Shown here: piece by piece, positions 43,968 to 52,922 of the stretch
How the letters are laid out: the number at the start of each line of letters is the position of its first letter
How positions within the stretch are numbered: position 1 is the first letter of the stretch
Source: Actinomycetes bacterium
GTDB lineage: Bacteria > Actinomycetota > Thermoleophilia > RBG-16-64-13
Direction: 5' to 3'
DNA: 64,000 nucleotides
NCBI GenBank assembly: GCA_024637035.1
Contig: JAGXFW010000016.1
Span: 62,001 to 126,000, forward strand
Position numbers and translations under genes: made by a program
Notes under the pieces: model-generated
The model's database searches: none
Told to the model about the DNA's origin: nothing
The model's input: only the letters and a program-made list of their open reading frames with translations

Positions 43968-45602
43968 CTACTCGGCCGCCAACAGCAGCGGATACAGAGG
44001 CTGGCCACCCTCGTGGACCTCGAACTCGGCGTCACCGAACTTCTCGCGCAGCCGTTCGATCACCTCGCGGGCGGATTCGGCCTCGTCACCTTCCCCGATG
44101 AGCGCAGTGACCAGTTCCCTCTCCCCCACGAGAAGCCGAGCTGTCACCTCGCGCGCCACCTCGAAGAAATCGTCACCGCTCGCGACGAGTTTGCCTTCCG
44201 CCAGACCGATGAACGCTCCCTCACGCACGTCGACATCGTCCACCACGCAGTCCCGTACGGCCCGGGTCACCTCGCCGCTCAGCACCTCATCGACGATACC
44301 GCTCATCTCGGCCACGTTGTCATCGAGCGATCTCTCCGGATCGAAACCGACCATGGCGGAGAGCCCCACCTGCATCGAGTGCGTGCGCAGCACGGCGACC
44401 GGTTTCTTGGCGAGGGAGGCCACCTGTTCGGCCGCCATGACGATGTTCTTGTTGTTGGGAAGGATCACAACCTCGGGAGCCTCCGCCGAGCACACGGCAT
44501 TCATGATCTCCTCCGCGGAGGGATTCATCGACTGGCCGCCCTCCACGAGTGGCCCAGCGCCGAGACTCCGGAAGAGCTTGCGCACGCCGGCACCCGCGAC
44601 GACCGCCACCACCTGCGTGCGCCCGACCGGTGCAGGGGACGTCGAGGGCGATGCGAGTCGTGCGTCTCTCTCCGCGGTCTGCGTCTTCATGTTGTCGATG
44701 GCCACGTGCAGCAACACTCCACGCGCAGTCGCCAACCCAAGTACCACGCCGGGCTCATCCGTGTGCACGTGGACCTTGAGCTGCCTGTCTGTGCCGACAA
44801 CGAGTAGGCTGTCCCCAAGCGGTTCGAGCACTTGTTCCATGTCGGGCCCGTCGAGGCCGACTCCTTCGAGGAGGAACGTGGTGCAGTAGGTGTAGATGCT
44901 CTCCCCGTGCTCGTCGGGCACGCTCTCGGTGATGCCGGGGATGCTGAAGAGCTCGTCCGCGGAAGCGCTCGCCCCTCCCACGTCGCCGCCTAGCATGCCC
45001 TCGAGCATGACCATCAGGCCATACCCGCCAGCGTCCACGACCCCGGCGTCCGCCAGCACCTTGAGCAGCGTGGGAGTGTGCTCCACACTCTTCCAACCAG
45101 CGCGCACGATCAGTGCCAGCAGTTCCGAGAGTTCGACAGTCTCCGGTGCGGATTCGGCCGCCTCGGTCATCTCCCGCAAAACCGTGAGGATAGTGCCTTC
45201 CACAGGCTTCCTCACCGCCCGGTAGGCGGTGTCGGTGGAGCGCCTGAGGATCTTGACGACGCCGGCGGACGAGACGACGTCCATCTCCGCCAGTACCTCC
45301 ATCGCGCCGCGGACGATCTGCGAAAGGATCACGCCGCTGTTGCCTCGGGCTCCCATCAGCGCGGCATTCGAGACCAAGTCGGACACCGCGCGGGTGTCGA
45401 GGTTGTCGTCAGCCTTCGCCAACTCTGCGGCCACGCTCCGCACGGTGAGCAAGAGGTTCGTGCCGGTGTCGCCGTCTGGGACGGGGTACACGTTCAGGTC
45501 GTTGACCTGCTGCTTGCGGCCTTCGAGGGCTCGATGAGAAGCGCCCACTAGAGTGCGGGCGTTGGAGGTGGTGACCGTCCTCAGCCTCGCGTCAGCTTCC
45601 AA
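43968..45602 (-). CDS. fakA: DAK-phosphatase-domain protein, FakA-type fatty acid kinase
   Basis: 544 aa: N-terminal DhaL-like ATP domain (DLNVYPVPDGDTGTNL, GARGNSGVILSQI), a central domain with the conserved Cys (YTYCTTFLLEG), and a C-terminal DegV-like part ending in the HEGGQPLYPLLL motif. This is the YloV/FakA layout. TTG start at 45602, seven bases after GGGAG and overlapping the asp23 stop by 11 bp; an ATG at 45620 is in frame but overlaps that site. Works with the DegV protein just downstream. Confidence 0.9.
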   Translation of the reverse strand: MEADARLRTVTTSNARTLVGASHRALEGRKQQVNDLNVYPVPDGDTGTNLLLTVRSVAAELAKADDNLDTRAVSDLVSNAALMGARGNSGVILSQIVRGAMEVLAEMDVVSSAGVVKILRRSTDTAYRAVRKPVEGTILTVLREMTEAAESAPETVELSELLALIVRAGWKSVEHTPTLLKVLADAGVVDAGGYGLMVMLEGMLGGDVGGASASADELFSIPGITESVPDEHGESIYTYCTTFLLEGVGLDGPDMEQVLEPLGDSLLVVGTDRQLKVHVHTDEPGVVLGLATARGVLLHVAIDNMKTQTAERDARLASPSTSPAPVGRTQVVAVVAGAGVRKLFRSLGAGPLVEGGQSMNPSAEEIMNAVCSAEAPEVVILPNNKNIVMAAEQVASLAKKPVAVLRTHSMQVGLSAMVGFDPERSLDDNVAEMSGIVDEVLSGEVTRAVRDCVVDDVDVREGAFIGLAEGKLVASGDDFFEVAREVTARLLVGERELVTALIGEGDEAESAREVIERLREKFGDAEFEVHEGGQPLYPLLLAAE

Positions 45603-45969
45603 CCTTGACTCCCTGCACATGGATGTGGAGGTCGGTCACCGGACGGCCGGTCGCTCTCCTGACGTTGTAGGCCACCATCGATCGGACGTTCCCCGCAACC
45701 TCCGCGACGTTCAGCCCGTACTCCACGATGACGTAGAGATCGATGTGGATGCGAGCATCATCCTGAGTGACACGGATGCCCTGATGGAGCTTGTCCCTGG
45801 TGAGAAGGGATCCGACTCCCCGAGCGAGGTTCGGCGCGGCCATCCCGACGATGCCATAGCACTCAAGCACGGTCCACCCGACGATGTCGGCGATCGCCTT
45901 TTCGGTCACCACCACCTGTCCCTGGACCTTCGTGGGCCCGCTTCCGGCAACCACTTCCCGCTCATCCAT
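45592..45969 (-). CDS. Asp23/Gls24 family envelope-stress protein
   Basis: 125 aa; VTEKAIADIVGWTVLECYGI and the VRRATGRPVTDLHIHVQGV end are family hallmarks. Members are membrane-associated stress or lipid-linked proteins; beside fakA they occur in many Gram-positives (yloU-yloV). ATG start with AGGAGG seven bases upstream; longer in-frame frames upstream overlap the DUF1858 gene and are not used. Confidence 0.92.
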   Translation of the reverse strand: MDEREVVAGSGPTKVQGQVVVTEKAIADIVGWTVLECYGIVGMAAPNLARGVGSLLTRDKLHQGIRVTQDDARIHIDLYVIVEYGLNVAEVAGNVRSMVAYNVRRATGRPVTDLHIHVQGVKVGS

Positions 45970-45980
45970 ATGGTCGCCTC

Positions 45981-46196
45981 CTAGTCCGTCGAAACCGAGA
46001 GGGGCGCCAAGGCGTTCAGTTCGCGAAGGATCGACTGTGGGTCGAGACCGTGCATGCGTGCACCGTCTTCGATCGACTCCATCATCGCCCCCATGCAGCC
46101 GATGCAAGCCAGGCCGTGGGCGGTGAAGATGTCCCTCGCCCGCGGGTCGGCCTGCAGTGCGTCGAGAATCGACATGTCTTTGGTGAAGGTCGCCAT
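45981..46196 (-). CDS. DUF1858-domain small protein
   Basis: 71 aa matching the N-terminal module of ScdA/YtfE-like proteins ([20 protein letters not shown], then CIGCMGA). The CxxC motif suggests metal or redox function. A stand-alone copy without the di-iron hemerythrin domain is common in anaerobes; its partner is unknown. ATG start six bases after GAGG. First minus-strand gene of the asp23-fakA unit, divergent from rpmB. Confidence 0.85.
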   Translation of the reverse strand: MATFTKDMSILDALQADPRARDIFTAHGLACIGCMGAMMESIEDGARMHGLDPQSILRELNALAPLSVSTD

Positions 46197-46288
46197 ACCC
46201 TCCCTCGATGGTCGTGCTCAGTGGTCTTCCGGTATTGTATATCACGACGAGCGGACGCCTGCGGGGTTGTCAACTAGGGCTCCGCCGG

Positions 46289-46301
46289 GGCATACTATGC
46301 C
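46289..46301 (+). promoter_or_regulatory. rpmB promoter -10 region inside a palindrome
   Basis: Plus-strand GGCATA-C-TATGCC is a perfect dyad whose centre contains TACTAT, a -10-like hexamer about 45 bp before the rpmB ATG. TTGTCA at 46267-46272 is a poorly spaced -35 candidate. A minus-strand -10-like TACAAT is also present in this divergent region for the DUF1858 gene. Confidence 0.45.
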
Positions 46302-46342
46302 GTTCCAGTGAGCGCGCTACCCCGGAGAAGGGTGAGGATACG

Positions 46343-46534
46343 ATGTCGAGGATCTGTGCAGTGTGCGGCAAGACCCCAGGTTTCGGTAACAACCGGAGCC
46401 ATTCCATGCGCGCGACGAAGCGCCGTTGGAATGTGAACGTGCAGCGGGTGCACGTGCTGCTCAAGGGCAAGCCGACCCGCGCCTACGTGTGTACGAAGTG
46501 CCTCAAGGCGCACAAGGTGCAGAAGGTCCTCTGA
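46343..46534 (+). CDS. rpmB: Ribosomal protein L28
   Basis: 63 aa, the only plus-strand gene recognised. [19 protein letters not shown] and the second pair CTKC show bL28 of the zinc-binding (C+) type. ATG start with GAGG six bases upstream. The head-to-head arrangement with asp23-fakA-recG is conserved in Gram-positive bacteria. It ends in a strong intrinsic terminator. Confidence 0.97.
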   Translation: MSRICAVCGKTPGFGNNRSHSMRATKRRWNVNVQRVHVLLKGKPTRAYVCTKCLKAHKVQKVL

Positions 46535-46560
46535 GTCACTGATTCATCGAGTCGCTGACG

Positions 46561-46590
46561 GCGGCCGGGGGACCTCGGTCCCCCGGCCGC
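46561..46590 (+). terminator. Intrinsic terminator of rpmB
   Basis: A 13-bp perfect GC-rich stem (46561-46573 / 46578-46590) with CTCG tetraloop, followed by TTCTCTTG, 26 bp past the rpmB stop. Confidence 0.9.
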
Positions 46591-46641
46591 TTCTCTTGCC
46601 GTCCCCCGGGCGGCGCGGCACCCGGGGTCGTCCGGAGTCGC

Positions 46642-46808
46642 TTAGCAGGCGGTTGAAGAATGGACGCTTCGCCGCCAGGGCGTGATGGGCACGCGTGAGG
46701 CAAGGACGAGAGGGAGCGCTCGTAGCAGCGCTACGTGCGCGACCGAGGACGCCGCATCGCGCCGTCCAGTGCGTTCTGGCGGCCAAGGCTTCGATCTTCA
46801 ACAGCCTC

Positions 46809-46815
<7 letters not shown>
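46642..46815. repeat. Long imperfect inverted-repeat element between rpmB and ribH
   Basis: Two arms of about 80 bp, roughly 70% alike by eye, face each other around a perfect inner hairpin CGTAGC-AGC-GCTACG (46722-46736). Outer ends are CTTAGCAGGCGGTTGAAGA on the left and the reverse complement CTAAGAGGCTGTTGAAGA on the right. The right end contains the ribH stop codon. It lacks a transposase and could be a MITE-like or REP-like dispersed element, or a bidirectional transcription barrier between the convergent genes. Confidence 0.7.
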
Positions 46816-47298
<483 letters not shown>

Positions 47299-47306
<8 letters not shown>

Positions 47307-48558
47307 CTGTCTCTCCCTCCACGTGGATATCTTCCATCCGTAGCCCCTGGTGATGGAGTATGTGGCCCATCTTGTCGGCCTTGGCCTGCAGGTAGGCGAG
47401 GTTCTCGTCGCGCGGAGGTATCTCGAGAGGCACTCTCCCGACGATGGTCAGACCATAGCCTTCGAGACCGACGAGCTTGCGCGGGTTGTTGGTCATGAGG
47501 CGGATCGTCGTCAAACCCAGGTCGACCAGGATCTGGGCACCGATGCCGTAGTCGCGCAGGTCGGCGGCGAAACCGAGTTCAACGTTCGCCTCTACCGTAT
47601 CTCGCCCCTGCTCCTGCAGCCGGTACGCGCGAAGCTTGTTCAGGAGACCGATGCCGCGACCCTCCTGGGCCATATAGACCAGAACGCCGGATCCCTCGTG
47701 CTCGATAGCCTCCATGGCCGCCGCAAGCTGTTCCCCGCAATCACAACGGAGAGAACCGAGCACGTCGCCGGTGAGACACTCGGAGTGAACGCGCACCAGG
47801 ACGTTCTCTTTGCCCGCGACCTCACCCTTCACGACCGCCAGATGCTGCTCGTTGTCGAGAAGACTCTCGTACCCATAGGCGGTGAAAGTGCCCCACCGGG
47901 TAGGAAGTTTGGCGATGGCCCCGCGCACCACGAGTTGTTCGGTGCGTCTGCGGTACTCGATGAGGTCGGCTACGGTCACGAGTTTGATGCCATGACGCTT
48001 GCAGTAGGGGATCAGATCGGGCACGCGCGCCATCGTGCCGTCATCGTTCATGATCTCGCATATGACTCCGGCCGGATTGAGACCCGCCATGCGTGACAGG
48101 TCGACCGCAGCCTCCGTCTGACCTGACCGCTCGAGGACCCCTCCCGCCCGGGCGCGCAGCGGGAAGACGTGTCCGGGCTGAACCAGGTCCTCAGGCCCGC
48201 TGCGCGGATCTATGGCCACCTGCACCGTGCGTGCGCGGTCGGCAGCCGAGATACCCGTTGTGACCCCCTCTCGCGCCTCGATGGACACGGTGAAGGCCGT
48301 CTCGAAGCGAGATTGGTTCTGCCGGGTCATGGGGTGGAGATTGAGCTTGTCGGCTCTCTGGGCAGTCATTGCAAGGCAGATCAGGCCACGGCCATGGGTC
48401 GCCATGAAGTTGATGGCCTCCGGCGTCACGAACTGGGCGGCCATCGTGAGGTCGCCCTCGTTCTCGCGATCCTCGTCGTCGACCACCACGACCATGCGAC
48501 CCGACTTGATATCGTCGAGCGCCTCTTCGATCGTGGCGAACGGGTTTTCTTCTGTCAT
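47299..48558 (-). CDS. ribBA: Bifunctional DHBP synthase / GTP cyclohydrolase II
   Basis: Makes both riboflavin precursors. Residues about 1-200 are RibB ([14 protein letters not shown] acidic site, HVFPLRAR); residues about 205-400 are RibA with the zinc cysteines in [18 protein letters not shown] and [11 protein letters not shown]. 419 aa. ATG start. Third gene of the rib operon. Confidence 0.96.
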
Positions 48559-48606
48559 GTCAGCTCTCCTTCCGTAGCGGGCGGGATGTCCACCCGCGGT
48601 TCCGTT

Positions 48607-49266
48607 TCAGTCAAGGAATCCCGCCTCCCTGAGCGCTTCGAAGCCCATACCGCCGGGGTGGGCCTTCCTGTGCCGGCCGCCTCCGAACATAGCCTGCCGC
48701 ACGTATCTCGCGAGCACGTCGGCCTCGAGATTGACCCGCCGGCCCACCCGAACTTCACGCAGAGTGGTCTCCTTCAACGTGTGCGGGATCACGCCGACGC
48801 TGAACTCGGACCCTTCCACTTCGATCACGGTGAGCGAGATCCCGTGGATCGCGACCGAACCTTTGGCGGCCAGGAATGCCCCCAACTGCTCAGGGAAGGC
48901 CACCCGCACGTGCCGAGCGATACCCTGTTCGCGCACGGAGACGATCTCCCCCACCCCATCGACGTGACCAAGGACGAGATGACCGCCAAGGCGGTCGCCC
49001 AGGGCCATTGCACGCTCGAGATTGACCGCGGCACCGGGCCGCAACTCACCGAGAGTCGTCGTGGCCAGCGTCTCGGCCATGCAATCGACCGCGAACTGGT
49101 TCGCGGCGGCGTGCACCACGGTCAAACACGCACCATCGACCGCTATGGAATCGCCGAGCTTCGTGCCGTGCGTTATCTTCTGCGCCCCGATGTAGAGGTG
49201 CGAGCCTTGGGCCCTCTTCTCGACACGGAGTACGGTCCCCACTTCTTCGATAAGTCCGGTGAACAT
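48607..49266 (-). CDS. ribE: Riboflavin synthase alpha subunit
   Basis: Dismutates two lumazines to riboflavin. Two tandem lumazine-binding halves: N half starts MFTGLIEEVGTV and has DGACLTV; C half has GHLVLGHVDGVG and HGISLTVIEV. 219 aa. ATG overlaps the ribD stop by one base (TGATG). The C-terminal tail (GGGRHRKAHPGGMGFEALRE) is slightly extended. Confidence 0.96.
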   Translation of the reverse strand: MFTGLIEEVGTVLRVEKRAQGSHLYIGAQKITHGTKLGDSIAVDGACLTVVHAAANQFAVDCMAETLATTTLGELRPGAAVNLERAMALGDRLGGHLVLGHVDGVGEIVSVREQGIARHVRVAFPEQLGAFLAAKGSVAIHGISLTVIEVEGSEFSVGVIPHTLKETTLREVRVGRRVNLEADVLARYVRQAMFGGGRHRKAHPGGMGFEALREAGFLD

Positions 49267-50414
49267 CAGTACGGCTCCCTGACATACCCGGTGACGCAGA
49301 CGTCGGCGCCGCTGGGTCGGATCTCCACATCCCGAAGCCGTAGGGCGGCGTCCATGTGCGGGTATCCCCCCGAAGGCAGAGGCCCTGGAGCCGTTACCCC
49401 GCCGGCGAGGACGGGAGCCACGAACGCCATGACCTTGTCGACCAGTCCCTCGTCCCACCAAGCCGCGGCGAGGCTGGGGCCCCCCTCCATCAACACACTC
49501 TGCACGTCACGGCCGGCCAGGAGACGGGCCACCTCGCGTGGTAGCGGCCTGCCATCGGGTCCAGATGCCACCGCCTCCACTTCGGCTCCCCATCGTGCGA
49601 CTTCAAGGCGACGGGCGGTCTCGACCCCCTCACCGCACACGAGCAGCACCGGTCCCTGATCAATGGTGCGAAGCAGCGCGGACCCGCGCTCGATCCGAAG
49701 GTTCGAGTCGATGACCACTCGCAGCGGCTGAGAGTGCACCGCCACCTCCCGGGCGGTGAGCTGCGGGTCGTCGCGGCGCAACGTTCCCGCCCCCACGAGG
49801 ACCGCGTCTGACTCGGCCCTCAACTCGTGCACGCGGCGTCTGCTGGCCTCGCCCGAGATCCATCGAGAGTCCCCGCTCTCCGTGGCGACCCTCCCATCGA
49901 GCGTCATCGCGTACTTGTAGGTGACGAATGGTAGTCCCTCGGTGACGTGCTTTCGAAACGGGTCGTTCTGGCGACGCGCGCGATAGTTCAAGTCACCGGC
50001 GGCCACATCGACCGTCAGCCCGGCGTCACGCAACCGGGCAAAACCTTGGCCATGGACCCAAACAGAAGGATCGTCTGCCGCCACCACGACCCGAGCGACG
50101 CCGGCCTCGATCAATGCCTCGGCACAGGGCGGTGTGCGTCCATGGTGCGAACACGGCTCGAGTGTGACGTAGACCGTAGCTCCCGTCAGGGCACCCGGCA
50201 AGAGCGACCCGGCCGCGTCCTTCATTGCCACGATCTCGGCGTGGTCCTGCCCCGCGCCGGCGTGAAAACCGGTCCCCACGACACGGCCCTCGCGCACTAC
50301 GACGGCTCCGACGATCGGGTTAGGAGAGGTGAGACCGCGCCCGCGTTCGGCCAACGCGATAGCGCGTTCGAGAAAATGCCTGTCACTCTTGTTCAGAGTC
50401 AAGAAGAACCCCAT
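49266..50414 (-). CDS. ribD: Bifunctional pyrimidine deaminase/reductase RibD
   Basis: Two successive steps of riboflavin synthesis. Deaminase half with zinc motif HAEIVAM and EPCSHHGRTPPC; reductase half from about 150 (YKYAMTLDGRVA, LMEGGPSLAAAWW). First gene of the FMN-riboswitch-controlled operon ribD-ribE-ribBA-ribH. The start is uncertain: ATG at 50414 (382 aa), GTG two codons before, or TTG at 50402 six bases after GGGG. All fall in or beside the hairpin at 50408-50425. Confidence 0.95.
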   Translation of the reverse strand: MGFFLTLNKSDRHFLERAIALAERGRGLTSPNPIVGAVVVREGRVVGTGFHAGAGQDHAEIVAMKDAAGSLLPGALTGATVYVTLEPCSHHGRTPPCAEALIEAGVARVVVAADDPSVWVHGQGFARLRDAGLTVDVAAGDLNYRARRQNDPFRKHVTEGLPFVTYKYAMTLDGRVATESGDSRWISGEASRRRVHELRAESDAVLVGAGTLRRDDPQLTAREVAVHSQPLRVVIDSNLRIERGSALLRTIDQGPVLLVCGEGVETARRLEVARWGAEVEAVASGPDGRPLPREVARLLAGRDVQSVLMEGGPSLAAAWWDEGLVDKVMAFVAPVLAGGVTAPGPLPSGGYPHMDAALRLRDVEIRPSGADVCVTGYVREPY

Positions 50415-50425
50415 GCGCACGGGGT
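50408..50425 (-). promoter_or_regulatory. Hairpin over the ribD start, followed by a T-rich run
   Basis: Minus-strand ACCCC-N8-GGGGT with TTCTTCTT right after. The loop carries the GTG and ATG codons. It could act as the riboswitch terminator or sequester the start. Confidence 0.55.
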
Positions 50426-50459
50426 CTCAGGGGGTGGGTGACGCGTTGAAGCGCGCCGG

Positions 50460-50568
50460 CCTTCTTCCATCCAGACTTTCACTGTCGGCCCAGGAATCGC
50501 ACCTGGTCTGCCCCGTGGGGCTCGCGGGCTGTACCGCCGGTAGGGAATCTCACCCGTCCCTGAAGACC
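50460..50568 (-). promoter_or_regulatory. FMN riboswitch (RFN element)
   Basis: Reading the minus strand, the conserved blocks are all present: GGGACGGGTGAGATTCCC, CCGGCGGTACAGCCCGCGAG, GGTGCGATTCCTGGGCCGACAGT and GAAAGTCTGGATGGAAGAAG. The element ends 46 bases before the ribD ATG. By family, FMN binding should reduce rib expression. The last GAAGAA can pair with the closing stem or with TTCTTC in the first ribD codons. Confidence 0.96.
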
Positions 50569-50598
50569 GTTTTTTGATCTGCTCGCGCAGACACCGGG

Positions 50599-50628
50599 AA
50601 TGTACCACAGCGTGCCTACGAGCGGCAA
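50599..50628 (-). promoter_or_regulatory. Promoter of the riboflavin operon
   Basis: Minus-strand TTGCCG (50623-50628), 18-nt spacer, TACATT (50599-50604), placing the start about 20 bp before the riboswitch. The DNA from here to the rpe stop (50629-50709) is GC-rich with no gene seen. Confidence 0.6.
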
Positions 50629-50709
50629 CAGAACCGGGTGCCGACGAGGGCAACAGGCGCCGGTGCCGCGGCGGCGGACATCCGGGCGGACGGGGGACCG
50701 AGCAGCCTG

Positions 50710-51414
50710 CTAGCGGCGGTCCGGCCCCACGCTTTCCGAGATCATCCCTTGCAGGACTCCGGCGGCCACGCCGGGGTCTCCTCCCCCGAAGACCGCAGAT
50801 CCGGCGACCAGCCAATCCGCTCCGGCGCCTATCAGGCGTGCCGCGTTCTCACGTCCCACTCCGCCGTCGACCTGGATCGCCACTCGCGGAGGTAGCATCT
50901 CTCTGAGCCGCCTCACCTTGTCGACGGCCTCCGGGATGAACTCCTGGCCACCGAATCCCGGGTTGACGCTCATGACCAGCACGTAGTCCACGAACAACAT
51001 GGCTTCCTCTATCGAGGCCAAGGGAGTCGCCGGGTTGACCACCACGCCGGGAGACGCCCCCAACTCCCTGATGCGGGCGAGGGTCCGGTGTAGGTTGGCA
51101 CCCGTCTCCACGTGCACGCTCACGGAATCCGCTCCCGCAGCCACGAAGGACTCGATGAACGAGTCTGGCCGTTCTACCATGAGGTGCGTGTCAACATACG
51201 CACCTGAACCGTGCACCATCGGCGCCAACGATCGCACTATGGCCGGGCCGATGGTGAGGTTCGGGACGAAGTGACCGTCCATGACGTCAAAGTGTACAAG
51301 GCGCACCCCGGCATCAAGCACTGCTCGTACGTCAACTCCGAGTGCGGCGAAATCAGCCGACAGGATCGACGGGGCCAGTGAGCCGGCTCGTAGCAAGGAC
51401 TCAGGTATCGCCAT
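50710..51414 (-). CDS. rpe: Ribulose-phosphate 3-epimerase
   Basis: TIM-barrel enzyme interconverting ribulose-5-P and xylulose-5-P. Seen: SILSADFAAL, the metal/active-site stretch HFDVMDGHFVPNL, SVNPGFGGQ and the VDGGV phosphate loop. 234 aa. ATG at 51414 with GGAG upstream overlaps the fmt 3' end by 14 bp. It ends the metK-priA-def-fmt-rpe series; ribulose-5-P is also the substrate for RibBA nearby. Confidence 0.95.
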   Translation of the reverse strand: MAIPESLLRAGSLAPSILSADFAALGVDVRAVLDAGVRLVHFDVMDGHFVPNLTIGPAIVRSLAPMVHGSGAYVDTHLMVERPDSFIESFVAAGADSVSVHVETGANLHRTLARIRELGASPGVVVNPATPLASIEEAMLFVDYVLVMSVNPGFGGQEFIPEAVDKVRRLREMLPPRVAIQVDGGVGRENAARLIGAGADWLVAGSAVFGGGDPGVAAGVLQGMISESVGPDRR

Positions 51415-52399
51415 GGTCTCCGTCTCCTCGTCCCTCGCCAAGCCCTTCTTGGCTGTCCGACGCGCCTTCCCCGTCCGATGCGACGTCCAAGAGCCGGAGG
51501 CCATAGCCTCGCAAGAACCCCACCGCCGCCATCCTCTTCTTCCCACTCGCTTGGAGTTCCAATACCTCCAAGCAGCCCGAGCCGCAACCCACCAAGAGCC
51601 GGCCGCCCGCGGTGTCGATCACGCCCGGTCGGTCGCACACGGATACTCCCGCGGCGGCCTCCCGAGGCCAGGTGCGCCAGATCTTCAGGTCGAGTCCGCC
51701 CGATCGGAGCACGGCGCCTGGGCCGGGATGGAGCGCCCGGACTCGATCATGCACGACCCGTGCGGAGGCGGTCAAGTCTAGTTCCCGGTCGGCGGCCGTA
51801 AGCTTCGCCGCGTAGTCCGTATGTCCCCGTTGCTCGAACCAGGTCTGGTCACCACGGGACATCGCATCGAGCACGTGCGCCACCGCCTGCGCGCCCCGCA
51901 GGGCCAGGGTCCGGCCCACCGTGCCCGCATCGTCCCACAACCCCACAGATATCGTCGCGGCGGCGCCTATGGGCCCTTCGTCAAGTGCCTCTGTCATCTT
52001 GATGATGCACACGCCTGTCTGTTCGGCGCCATCGATGAGCGCGCGTTGGATCGGCGCGGCGCCCCGATACCGGGGCAAGAGAGAGGCGTGGACGTTGATG
52101 CATTCCAGGGATCCAAGAAGTTGGGGTCTAAGCATCTGACCGAAGGCCGCCACCACCAAAGCTTCGGCCCCCGAGTTCATGATCGCTTCGATCGATCCTG
52201 GGTGATTGATGTCCGGAGTCTCCAGCAGCGGTAATTGGCTCGCGCGAGCCAGGGTGGAGACCGCGGACGAGGTGGGCTTCCGCCCTCGCCCCGCAGGTCG
52301 AGCTGGTTGAGAGACCACGAGTGTCGGGCTCGCCCACGGCAAGAGGTCTTTCAAGACCAGAGCTCCGAAGTCCGGAGTGCCGGCGAACGCGTACCTCAA
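51401..52399 (-). CDS. fmt: Methionyl-tRNA formyltransferase
   Basis: Formylates initiator Met-tRNA. Seen: N-terminal AGTPDFGA, the catalytic NVHASLLPRYRGAAPIQRA motif, and a C-terminal OB domain. TTG start at 52399 overlaps the def stop as TTGA, giving 332 aa. The C terminus ends in an acidic, Gly-rich tail that runs into rpe. Adjacent def removes the formyl group it adds. Confidence 0.95.
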   Translation of the reverse strand: MRYAFAGTPDFGALVLKDLLPWASPTLVVSQPARPAGRGRKPTSSAVSTLARASQLPLLETPDINHPGSIEAIMNSGAEALVVAAFGQMLRPQLLGSLECINVHASLLPRYRGAAPIQRALIDGAEQTGVCIIKMTEALDEGPIGAAATISVGLWDDAGTVGRTLALRGAQAVAHVLDAMSRGDQTWFEQRGHTDYAAKLTAADRELDLTASARVVHDRVRALHPGPGAVLRSGGLDLKIWRTWPREAAAGVSVCDRPGVIDTAGGRLLVGCGSGCLEVLELQASGKKRMAAVGFLRGYGLRLLDVASDGEGASDSQEGLGEGRGDGDHGDT

Positions 52400-52911
52400 C
52401 TGTCGAGCGTCTGACGGATGTCCTTGAGGACGCGGCGACGCTCGTCCGGAGAAGTCCGATCGAGGATCAGATGGCCCTCCAGGTGATCGATCTCGTGCTG
52501 CATGATCCGCGCCAGCAGGCCGGTCGCCTGCACCGAGACCGCCCGGCCGTCCATATCGACCCCATGCACGACCACATACGCGGCCCTCGTGACCTCCATC
52601 ATGTGGCCGGGCACGGAAAGGCACCCCTCCTCGGCTGTCACCGTGTCGTCGGATCGTTCGACGATGCGAGGATTGATGAGCACGTGGCGCTCTTCAGTAT
52701 CGGGGTCTCGCCACACCATGATCTTCTTCTGTACGCCGATCTGCGGAGCGGCCAGGCCGATTCCTTCTTCCCGGTCCATCACCTGGAACATCTTCTCGAC
52801 GAGCGGAGTGAGATCCCCAGCGTGTCCGACGAAATCGGGCGCACCTTGTTTGAGGACGGGGTCCCCGAAAGTCCTCACTCGTTGATCGGGTGCAAAATCC
52901 GCGGCCATCAT
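52396..52911 (-). CDS. def: Peptide deformylase
   Basis: Removes the N-formyl group from nascent proteins. The three family motifs are intact: GIGLAAPQIG, EEGCLS and the metal site QHEIDH. 171 aa from the ATG at 52911; a second ATG follows immediately, and longer frames overlap priA. Coupled to fmt. Confidence 0.95.
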   Translation of the reverse strand: MMAADFAPDQRVRTFGDPVLKQGAPDFVGHAGDLTPLVEKMFQVMDREEGIGLAAPQIGVQKKIMVWRDPDTEERHVLINPRIVERSDDTVTAEEGCLSVPGHMMEVTRAAYVVVHGVDMDGRAVSVQATGLLARIMQHEIDHLEGHLILDRTSPDERRRVLKDIRQTLDS

Positions 52912-52922
52912 ACCAACCCAGG

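Noticed and set aside
46544-46801. Open frames in the palindromic element region
   Set aside because: They arise from the inverted repeat and terminator sequence; no ribosome-binding site or domain.
48169-49659. 496-codon plus-strand open frame
   Set aside because: Exactly antisense to ribE and ribD, no homology-like motifs; such frames are expected opposite high-GC genes.
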